A stretch of 5,708 nucleotides of DNA. Origin: Bacillota bacterium. Its GTDB lineage: Bacteria; Bacillota_E; Sulfobacillia; Sulfobacillales; Sulfobacillaceae. The stretch covers positions 1 through 5,708 of the forward strand of contig JAKADW010000156.1 in NCBI GenBank assembly GCA_021820165.1. Reading direction: 5' to 3'. Position 1 is the stretch's first letter, and every line of letters begins with the position of its first letter. The notes under the pieces were generated by a model. That model was given only the letters and a program-made list of their open reading frames with translations. It ran no database searches and had not been told where the DNA came from. A program made the translations under genes and the position numbers. Positions 1 through 5,708 of this stretch are shown here, one piece after another.

Positions 1-790
1 CGCTCCCCGGCCGGTGGCGATCTATATTCACGGCGGGGCACTACGCTATGGGTCGGCGCGCATTTCCAATCGAAATACGCCCCACAATCGGCTTTTGGTC
101 ATGGTAGAGCGTCGCTTGATCCAGGAGGGGATTGATTTCGTCTCGGTGAACTATCGGCTTGCTCCGCTCTATCCCTGGCCGGAGCCTCTCAATGACGCCA
201 AGCGCTCGGTACACTACTTGGCTACCCATGCGCAAACCCTCCACCTCAACCGGGAAAGGATGGGGGTGATGGGCGACAGCGCTGGCGGGCAATTGTCCGC
301 TTTCGTGGGCTTGACGATGGAGACCAACCAGGCACCCAGAAGACCAATGGTGCGGGGAGTGGTGGACTTGTTTGGCCCAACCGACCGTCATGCCTTTGCG
401 ATCGCTTGGCGACGCCGCCATGGGCTCCAACCCAATCCGGTATTCGGAGTCCTGACGTGGAAACGAGTGCGTCGTGAAAGTGCGGTATCGTACGTGCATC
501 CGGGTGCACCGCCGTTTCTCATTATTCAAGGGTCCGAAGATCGGGTCGTGCCTCCCGCCCAGTCGAGCCTCCTCCGACGGCGTTTGGTACAAGATCACGT
601 GCCGGTGGAGGAAATATTGGTGCGCCATGCTGGCCACGAGTTGATTGACCGGGGCGGACCGATCGATCCGCCCCTCACGGTCATTGCCAACCGTATTAGC
701 GACTTCTTTTTGGGCTTGTTATATAATGATTCCCGCTTAGGTTGGGGGGATCATGATGGCCGGACGACGCGTCGAGGTGGTACATCCTAA
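1..790 (+). CDS. Alpha/beta hydrolase, esterase/lipase-like (5' partial)
   Basis: Probable cytoplasmic carboxylesterase-type hydrolase acting on a small ester; the substrate cannot be told. The frame is open from position 2 to the TAA at 788-790. A GTG at 14 could be read as a start, but the residues before it (A-P-R-P) continue a normal hydrolase beta strand, so the true start lies upstream of the window. Counting from codon 14, the fragment shows the oxyanion-hole HGG (6-8), the NYRLAP block typical of hormone-sensitive-lipase-like enzymes (46-51), the nucleophile elbow GDSAGG with Ser89, the acid Asp176 in GSEDRVVPP and the base His208 in HAGHEL. The triad is complete, so the enzyme is probably active. 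The last 25 or so residues look like an unstructured tail, and the final 13 codons overlap the next gene, which suggests translational coupling. Confident on fold, unsure on substrate. Confidence 0.9.
   Translation, partial: APRPVAIYIHGGALRYGSARISNRNTPHNRLLVMVERRLIQEGIDFVSVNYRLAPLYPWPEPLNDAKRSVHYLATHAQTLHLNRERMGVMGDSAGGQLSAFVGLTMETNQAPRRPMVRGVVDLFGPTDRHAFAIAWRRRHGLQPNPVFGVLTWKRVRRESAVSYVHPGAPPFLIIQGSEDRVVPPAQSSLLRRRLVQDHVPVEEILVRHAGHELIDRGGPIDPPLTVIANRISDFFLGLLYNDSRLGWGDHDGRTTRRGGTS
722..727 (+). promoter_or_regulatory. Candidate -10 box (TATAAT) for the GrpB-kinase gene
   Basis: A perfect TATAAT lies in an AT-rich patch (about 704-730) inside the 3' end of the hydrolase gene. Transcription would start near 734, giving a leader of about 20 nt that contains the G-rich ribosome site. 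No good -35 hexamer is seen 16-18 bp upstream (GCGACT or similar), and the TG at 717-718 is two bases too far for a standard extended -10. It may be a real internal promoter or chance. Confidence 0.35.
744..750 (+). promoter_or_regulatory. Ribosome binding site of the GrpB-kinase gene
   Basis: GGGGGGA lies just before two consecutive ATG codons. Spacing is 2 nt to the ATG at 753 and 5 nt to the ATG at 756, so the second ATG may be the true start. The site sits within the coding end of the hydrolase gene, as expected for coupled translation. Confidence 0.55.
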
Positions 791-1796
791 TTCGGGCTGG
801 CCCGAAGATTTTCGCCGTGAGGCGGAGCAGCTTTGGGGGATTTGGCCAACGCTCCTCCTTTATCTACACCATATCGGGTCCACGGCGGTTCCCGGTCTTC
901 AAGCTAAGCCGATTATCGATATGTTGGCCATAGTTCGGGATGTTTCCGAGCTGGATGGTCATGCGCCGGTTCTAGAAAAATTGGGCTATAGAGCGCTCGG
1001 GGAACACGGGATTTCCGGGCGACGATTTTATCAAAAAGGTGGTGTCCAACCCACTCACCACCTCCACGTCTATCCACCCGGCCATCCCGAGGTGGCCCGC
1101 CATTTGGCATTTCGAGACTACCTTCGCGCCTTGCCCGGGGACCGAGACGCCTATGGTTCATTGAAAAAACGCTTGGCGGCCACGTTTCCCGAGGATATCG
1201 AGCACTACATGGATGGCAAGAAGGACTGGGTTCAAGCGGCAATGCGCCGTGCTGAAGAGTGGTGGGCGATCGTGCCGATGGTCCTCATCACCGGGCCTGT
1301 GGGCGTTGGCAAGACCACCGTAGCCAAAGCTCTTGCCGTGCGTCTTGAGTCATGCGGCACAGCCTATTGGGCTATGGACATCGATCGCTTGACCGATTTT
1401 GCGCCTCGCTCACCGGGAGACCCATTCGGTTTCGGAATGAGTACGGCCGGGATTTCATCACTCTGGCCGGTTATGCGGAGCGCGGGTGTGAGGGTGGTGA
1501 TTTTTCCACGCGTCGTCGAGTCCCGCCTAGAAATAGAGAGGCTTCAGGCGAGTATTCCAGGGGCGACGGCATTAGTTGTGCGGCTTCGCGCATCGCTCGA
1601 GACCTTGGACGGTCGCATCAAAGGGCGTTCGGTTGGCCCCCGACAAGCCTGGGATCTTCAGCGGACGCGTGAACTTTTGCCCCTTATGGAGGCCACTCAT
1701 GCGAGCGACGTGGTCGTTGACACCGACGGGCGAAGTCCAGACGCGATCGCGAAAGATATTCAAGCGGTATTGGTTCGGCGTTTCACGATCGGCTAG
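753..1796 (+). CDS. GrpB/UPF0157 domain fused to P-loop kinase-like domain
   Basis: A 347-residue two-domain protein of unknown function, predicted cytosolic. Residues about 7-170 match the GrpB (UPF0157) family of the nucleotidyltransferase superfamily: the N-terminal VEVVHPNSGWPEDF block, the signature HIGSTAVPGLQAKPIIDM (40-57), THHLHV (101-106) and FRDYLRA (120-126). A short linker (about 170-176) leads to a P-loop NTPase with Walker A GPVGVGKTT (181-189, Lys187), a strand ending in DID (209-211), arginines R278, R288 and R291 placed like a kinase lid, and a late VVDTDG strand (320-326). The second half resembles small-molecule kinases, but the substrate is not recognisable. GrpB domains are known as C-terminal partners of dephospho-CoA kinase in actinobacteria; here the order is reversed. 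The start overlaps the hydrolase gene by 38 bp; ATG 756 is an equally good start by spacing. The gene ends with TAG, convergent with acnA. Confidence 0.88.
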   Translation: MMAGRRVEVVHPNSGWPEDFRREAEQLWGIWPTLLLYLHHIGSTAVPGLQAKPIIDMLAIVRDVSELDGHAPVLEKLGYRALGEHGISGRRFYQKGGVQPTHHLHVYPPGHPEVARHLAFRDYLRALPGDRDAYGSLKKRLAATFPEDIEHYMDGKKDWVQAAMRRAEEWWAIVPMVLITGPVGVGKTTVAKALAVRLESCGTAYWAMDIDRLTDFAPRSPGDPFGFGMSTAGISSLWPVMRSAGVRVVIFPRVVESRLEIERLQASIPGATALVVRLRASLETLDGRIKGRSVGPRQAWDLQRTRELLPLMEATHASDVVVDTDGRSPDAIAKDIQAVLVRRFTIG

Positions 1797-1810
1797 GGCC
1801 GCCAGCAAGA

Positions 1811-1839
1811 CAAAGAGGCCCACCCTCACGGGGTGGGCC
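1811..1839 (-). terminator. Rho-independent terminator of acnA
   Basis: A perfect 9-bp GC-rich stem (arms 1817-1825 and 1831-1839) closes a 5-base loop in the convergent gap. Read on the minus strand, it begins 14 nt after the acnA stop codon and is followed by TCTTTGTCTT, a T-rich tail. Read on the plus strand, the hairpin is followed by CTACAGAG, with no T run, so it would be a poor terminator for the GrpB-kinase gene. Confidence 0.8.
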
Positions 1840-1853
1840 CTACAGAGCGGAAA

Positions 1854-4565
1854 CTATTGCGCCAGATTACCCAAGACAGTTTGAAGAATGCCGCCGTTTC
1901 GGTAGTAGTCGACGTCGACTGGCGTATCCAATCGGGCGGTGGCGTTGAAGCGCACCTTCTCGCCATTGGATCGTTGAGCTTCGACAGTCACGGTTTGTCC
2001 CGGTTGAATATTGTCGGGAATTCCTATGGAAAACACCTCATCGCCCGTGAGTCCCAACGTGCTCGCGTTGGCACCTTCGAGGAACTGGAGAGGGAGGACA
2101 CCCATACCCACTAAGTTGCTGCGGTGGATGCGCTCAAAGCTTTCGGCGATGACCGCTTTGACACCCAATAGAGCCGTGCCTTTGGCAGCCCAGTCGCGAG
2201 ACGATCCGGTCCCATATTCTTTGCCTGCCAGCACCACCAACGGCACGCCTTCCGCTTGATATTGCATGGCGACGTCGTAAATGCTGTCCTGGCGCCCGTC
2301 GGGCCAATGGACCGAGACCCCGCCCTCTACTCCGGGAAGCATGAGGTTGCGGATGCGGATGTTCGCGAAGGTTCCCCGCATCATGACCTCGTGGTTTCCC
2401 CGCCGTGCTCCATAGCTGTTGAAATCCTTGGGCTCGACATGGTGCTCCATGAGGTAGTTGGCGGCGGGGCTTTTCACGGCAATATTTCCCGCCGGGGAGA
2501 TGTGGTCGGTCGTCACCGAGTCTCCTAAGACGGCCAATACACGTGCCCCTTCAATGGAGTGAAGGTGTTTCGGCTCAGGACTCCAGTCGGTGAAAAAGGG
2601 AGGTTCTTGAATGTAGGTCGACTGGTCGTCCCATTGATAGAGCTGACCCTCAGGCGCGCCCATCTGATTCCAGCGGGCATTGGCCGAAAAGACCGTTTCA
2701 TATTGCTCACGGAACAGCCCGGGTTCAATGGCCGATTTAAGCGTGTCCAGAATTTCCTCCGTTTTGGGCCAGATGTCCTTAAGATACACGGGATTGCCCC
2801 CATGGTCGCGGCCGATCGGATCGTTCTGCAAATCAATGTCCACCGTTCCGGCCAGTGCATAGGCCACCACCAACGGCGGTGAGGCGAGGTAGTTGGCTTT
2901 GACGAGGGCATGAATGCGGCCTTCAAAGTTTCGGTTGCCACTCAAAACGGCAGCCACAGTGAGGTCACCTTTTTGAATCGCTTCGGCGACGGCGTCCGGC
3001 AAGGGGCCGCTATTTCCGATACAGGTCGTGCAACCGTATCCAACCACTTCGAACCCTAGTTGGTTCAAGTAGGGCATGAGGCCGGCCCGTTCTAAGTAGG
3101 CGGTGACCACACGCGAGCCCGGTGCCAGACTGGTTTTTACATACTGGGGGGGCTTGAGACCCCGCTGGGCGGCGCGCTTGGCTAAAATCCCAGCCCCAAT
3201 CATCACCATCGGATTGGAGGTGTTGGTACAACTGGTGATGGCGGCAATGACGACTGAGCCATTTTTTAACACTTCCTCGGTGCCGTCAGGATGGTGAACC
3301 GTTTCAGTCTTGGAGACTTGGTCGGGGCTGAGACCAAATCCACGCTCAGCGACCGGTGCGGTGAGCGCCTTTTCAAAGGTTGGCTTCATCCCGGACAATG
3401 GCACACGGTCTTGGGGACGCTTCGGCCCGGCCAAGGACGGTTCAACGGTACCGAGATCCAACTCCAGCACGTCGTTGTATACGGGATCAGGGGTCTCGTC
3501 TGTGCGGAAGAGTCCTTGTTCCTTCATGTACCATTCCACCAGATCGACGTGCTCGGCCCTACGACCGGTCTCGCCGAGGTAGCGTAAGGTCTCGGCATCA
3601 ACGGGAAAGAATCCCATGGTGGCCCCATATTCGGGAGCCATATTGGCAATGGTAGCCCGGTCGGCGAGACTCATCTGAGAAAGACCCGTGCCGAAGAATT
3701 CGACAAACTTACCGACCACGCCGTGGCGGCGAAGGCGCTCAGTAATGGTAAGCGCGAGATCCGTGGCGGTGGCTCCTTCGCGGAGCCGACCCGTGAGTCG
3801 GAATCCCACCACCTCAGGAGTGACGAAATAGAGAGGCTGGCCGAGCATGTTGGCCTCCGCCTCGATACCGCCCACGCCCCAGCCCAATACCCCCAGGCCA
3901 TTAATCATGGTGGTGTGCGAGTCCGTTCCTACCACCGAGTCAGGGAAGACCAGACGCTCACCATCTTGACTCTTTTCGGCGACCACGGTCGCCAGGTATT
4001 CCAAGTTGACCTGGTGGACAATACCGGTGGCTGGAGGCACGACGCGAAAATTGTTAAAGGACTTTTGGGCCCAGTTAAGGAAACGATATCGTTCCTGGTT
4101 TCGCTCGAACTCGCGCTCCATGTTAAATTCCAGCGCTTCTAGCCGGCCGAATTGGTCAACCTGGACAGAGTGATCAATCACCAAATCAACCGGCACGAGC
4201 GGGTTGATTTTGGCGGGGTCACCATGATGCCGTTTCATCGCCGAGCGCAGGGCGGCTAGGTCGACGACGGCTGGAACACCGGTGAAGTCCTGCAGAACCA
4301 CACGAGCTGGCTTGAAGGGAATTTCCTTTTTGCTGGGATTGGTAGGAGACCACCGGGCAAGGGCTTCGACATCTTCAGCAGTAATCTGATAGTTATCGAG
4401 TTGCCGCAGCAATGATTCCAAAAGCACTTTGATAGAAAAGGGGAGGCGACTTACCTGGGCTCCAGAAAGTTTGTCCAGAGCGTTCAAATCATAATAGGTG
4501 ACAGACTGCCCCTTGACATCGGCGTTTTTGCGTGCGCCAAAGGGGTCGTTGTTCGTTACGCTCAA
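1854..4565 (-). CDS. acnA: Aconitate hydratase AcnA (TCA cycle)
   Basis: Cytosolic [4Fe-4S] enzyme that interconverts citrate and isocitrate through cis-aconitate. With the start chosen here it has 903 residues, the usual size of monomeric AcnA/CitB. The three cluster ligands are present: Cys446 in SCTNTSNP, and Cys512 and Cys515 in [12 protein letters not shown]. Also seen are VIDHSVQVD (about 129-137), [23 protein letters not shown] (about 211-233) and, in the C-terminal swivel domain, [14 protein letters not shown] (681-694), [18 protein letters not shown] (716-733) and [16 protein letters not shown] (781-796). The reading frame is intact and no key residue is missing. The frame can be extended to a TTG at 4583, but the TTG at 4565 has a far better ribosome site and gives an N-terminus of normal length. 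It ends with TAG, followed by a terminator. AcnA/CitB homologues can also bind mRNA when the cluster is lost; nothing here proves that for this one. Confidence 0.97.
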   Translation of the reverse strand: MSVTNNDPFGARKNADVKGQSVTYYDLNALDKLSGAQVSRLPFSIKVLLESLLRQLDNYQITAEDVEALARWSPTNPSKKEIPFKPARVVLQDFTGVPAVVDLAALRSAMKRHHGDPAKINPLVPVDLVIDHSVQVDQFGRLEALEFNMEREFERNQERYRFLNWAQKSFNNFRVVPPATGIVHQVNLEYLATVVAEKSQDGERLVFPDSVVGTDSHTTMINGLGVLGWGVGGIEAEANMLGQPLYFVTPEVVGFRLTGRLREGATATDLALTITERLRRHGVVGKFVEFFGTGLSQMSLADRATIANMAPEYGATMGFFPVDAETLRYLGETGRRAEHVDLVEWYMKEQGLFRTDETPDPVYNDVLELDLGTVEPSLAGPKRPQDRVPLSGMKPTFEKALTAPVAERGFGLSPDQVSKTETVHHPDGTEEVLKNGSVVIAAITSCTNTSNPMVMIGAGILAKRAAQRGLKPPQYVKTSLAPGSRVVTAYLERAGLMPYLNQLGFEVVGYGCTTCIGNSGPLPDAVAEAIQKGDLTVAAVLSGNRNFEGRIHALVKANYLASPPLVVAYALAGTVDIDLQNDPIGRDHGGNPVYLKDIWPKTEEILDTLKSAIEPGLFREQYETVFSANARWNQMGAPEGQLYQWDDQSTYIQEPPFFTDWSPEPKHLHSIEGARVLAVLGDSVTTDHISPAGNIAVKSPAANYLMEHHVEPKDFNSYGARRGNHEVMMRGTFANIRIRNLMLPGVEGGVSVHWPDGRQDSIYDVAMQYQAEGVPLVVLAGKEYGTGSSRDWAAKGTALLGVKAVIAESFERIHRSNLVGMGVLPLQFLEGANASTLGLTGDEVFSIGIPDNIQPGQTVTVEAQRSNGEKVRFNATARLDTPVDVDYYRNGGILQTVLGNLAQ

Positions 4566-4570
4566 GCTCT

Positions 4571-4578
4571 TCACCTCA
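4571..4578 (-). promoter_or_regulatory. Ribosome binding site that fixes the acnA start
   Basis: Read on the minus strand, TGAGGTGA matches seven of eight bases of GGAGGTGA, the complement of the 16S rRNA 3' end, and lies 5 nt before the TTG at 4565-4563. The upstream in-frame TTG at 4583-4581 has only a weak GAAG (4594-4591) before it, so initiation at 4565 is favoured. Confidence 0.7.
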
Positions 4579-4607
4579 CTCAAAAATGCGCTTCATTTGC
4601 CACCCCC

Positions 4608-4613
4608 ATTGTA
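4608..4613 (-). promoter_or_regulatory. Candidate -10 box (TACAAT) for acnA
   Basis: Read on the minus strand, TACAAT differs by one base from TATAAT and lies 42 nt before the favoured acnA start, in the gap after the transporter gene. The hexamer 17 bp upstream (ACGCCA) matches only three of six bases of the -35 consensus, so this is weak. It would let acnA be transcribed apart from the transporter. Confidence 0.3.
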
Positions 4614-4653
4614 AACCTTCTCATCCGTTTTGGCGTGCTTTTCTGCCCGTCCC

Positions 4654-5708
4654 TTATGATGTAGGGGCCAAGGCGGTGACACCAAAGCCTACCAGTGTCA
4701 TGGCACCGAAAAACAGCACCCCGGCGCCGGGTCCGAAGCGAAAAGCAAAGAGGCTATAACCTGTCACGCCGATAATGCCGCCAAGGCGCCCAAGGGCTTC
4801 GGCGATTCCTTGGGCTGTGCCGCGAATAGCGGTCTCGGTTTGCTCGGCGGCAGCCATGACCGTGGTTTTATCCGGTCCGAAGGCACCGAGCGCGTAGGCT
4901 GCCACCAACAGCGCCATTAGCAGCAGGCGATGCGAGGGATGGGCGGGGGTATCCCGTAAGAGGAGCACACCAAGTCCCAGAAGGGCCACAGCGCGGCCGA
5001 GAAATCCCCAAAGTTGAAGAGGTCTTCGGCCCCACCGGTCGATGACGTAAATGGTGGCCAAGGCGGCCGGAATGGTGACCGCCTTCACCAACAGACTTCG
5101 CCAAGAAGCGTTGGCGACAGAACTCTGAAACATGGCTGCGAGCATGGTGGGCAAGAACAGAGATAGCCCCTGGTCGCTGGCTTGGTAGCTAAACCAATTA
5201 ATGGCCGCGCTGGACACCACTTTCAGGCTTTTAGGGGCCGCGAGCATCCGCCAGAATCCGCCCCAGGATTGGACTCGGCGGCGTACCCAGAGAGTAGACT
5301 CGGGAAGCGCCTGACGCACGAGCAATAGCGGGATGACCAAGAGGCTCCCTACCACCAGCGGTATTCGCCAGCCCTGGGGTTGACTTAGCACGAGGGCACC
5401 GAGACCATAGGCAAAGACCATGCCGAAATTGGCCGCCCACATGACTAAAGCCATGACTTTGCCGCGGTGGCGGGGGACGGCGATCTCGGTCAGATAGGGG
5501 AAAATGACCGCGTAGTCAGCTCCGACACCCAGCCCCACCATGATCCGGCAAACGAGGAACCAACCAAAGGTTGGAGCCAAGGCGCTGGCGAAGGCGGCCA
5601 GTCCGAAGGCGACAAAGTCCGCGAGCAGGAGGGTCCGCCGACCCCAACGGTCCGCGTAAAGGCCGGCCACCAGACTACCGACAATCATCCCCAGCAACGG
5701 GGAGATCG
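4654..5708 (-). CDS. MFS transporter, sugar-porter/anion-symporter-like (5' partial)
   Basis: Inner-membrane secondary transporter of the major facilitator superfamily, probably proton-coupled; substrate unknown. The frame runs off the right end of the window. A TTG at 5697 is not a credible start, because it falls inside helix 2 just before motif A; helix 1 and the N-terminus are missing. In residues counted from 5697 there are motif A GSLVAGLYADRWGRR (7-21), GLGVGADYAVIFPYLTEI (55-72) with Asp61 in helix 4, RHRGK (77-80, after a proline), PESTLW (132-137), the second-half motif DRWGRRPL (220-227) and AEQTETAIRGTAQG (284-297). About 11 of 12 helices are visible, with a central cytoplasmic loop near 130-160. 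The helix-4 GADY and the PES and RG motifs resemble sugar porters and phosphate or organic-anion symporters. It ends with TAA 88 bp before acnA on the same strand, so transport of a carboxylate is possible but unproven. Confidence 0.9.
   Translation of the reverse strand, partial: ISPLLGMIVGSLVAGLYADRWGRRTLLLADFVAFGLAAFASALAPTFGWFLVCRIMVGLGVGADYAVIFPYLTEIAVPRHRGKVMALVMWAANFGMVFAYGLGALVLSQPQGWRIPLVVGSLLVIPLLLVRQALPESTLWVRRRVQSWGGFWRMLAAPKSLKVVSSAAINWFSYQASDQGLSLFLPTMLAAMFQSSVANASWRSLLVKAVTIPAALATIYVIDRWGRRPLQLWGFLGRAVALLGLGVLLLRDTPAHPSHRLLLMALLVAAYALGAFGPDKTTVMAAAEQTETAIRGTAQGIAEALGRLGGIIGVTGYSLFAFRFGPGAGVLFFGAMTLVGFGVTALAPTS

Noticed and set aside
41..637. 198-codon open frame on the minus strand
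   Set aside because: It lies wholly antisense to the hydrolase, which has a complete catalytic triad; the translated product shows no family motif and no ribosome site was seen.
1278..1796. Internal ATG at 1278 as start of a separate kinase gene
   Set aside because: The frame is continuous with the GrpB domain, and only a weak AGTGGTGG-like sequence precedes it, poorly spaced.
1833..2114. 93-codon plus-strand frame crossing the terminator and the acnA 3' end
   Set aside because: It would begin inside the terminator hairpin and is antisense to conserved AcnA C-terminal coding sequence; no ribosome site is seen.
3723..4142. 139-codon plus-strand frame, with several shorter plus- and minus-strand frames inside acnA
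   Set aside because: They are shadows of the intact acnA frame; their translations are low-complexity or motif-free.
4581..4600. Small inverted repeat (AAATG/CATTT) before acnA as operator or terminator
   Set aside because: Only five AT-rich base pairs; too weak to form a terminator, and such repeats arise by chance.
1..5708. Mobile element, CRISPR array, tRNA/rRNA or known defence system
   Set aside because: No spaced repeats, transposase or integrase motifs, cloverleaf or rRNA-like stretches were seen; nearly all the sequence is accounted for by four genes.

Overview
The window carries four protein genes and very little non-coding DNA. It is GC-rich by eye. The large gene in the middle has a TTG start behind a strong GAGGTGA-type ribosome site, and its aconitase is of the monomeric AcnA/CitB type. 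Together these fit a GC-rich Gram-positive (Firmicutes-like) bacterium, perhaps an acidophile such as Sulfobacillus. That placement is a weak inference, because no rRNA or other marker gene is present.

Layout. Positions 1-790 (+) hold the 3' part of an alpha/beta hydrolase (esterase-like, with the catalytic triad visible); its start lies before the window. It overlaps by about 38 bp the next gene (753-1796, +), an unusual two-domain protein: a GrpB/UPF0157 nucleotidyltransferase-fold domain followed by a P-loop kinase-like domain. A 57-bp convergent gap (1797-1853) contains a 9-bp GC-rich hairpin whose T-rich tail lies on the minus strand, so it mainly terminates the opposing transcript. That transcript carries acnA (1854 to about 4565, -), a complete aconitate hydratase. 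Upstream of acnA on the same strand, 88 bp away, is a major facilitator superfamily transporter (4654-5708, -), which lacks only its first helix because the window ends.

How they work together. AcnA is a TCA-cycle enzyme interconverting citrate and isocitrate. The transporter has sugar-porter/anion-symporter-like motifs and may or may not share an operon with acnA; the 88-bp gap has a possible -10 box and no terminator. The hydrolase and the GrpB-kinase gene look translationally coupled, although a perfect TATAAT just before the second gene may also let it be transcribed alone. No mobile element, CRISPR array, tRNA, rRNA or recognisable defence system is present. The GrpB-kinase fusion is the item most worth pursuing. 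All other long open frames are antisense or out-of-frame shadows of these four genes.
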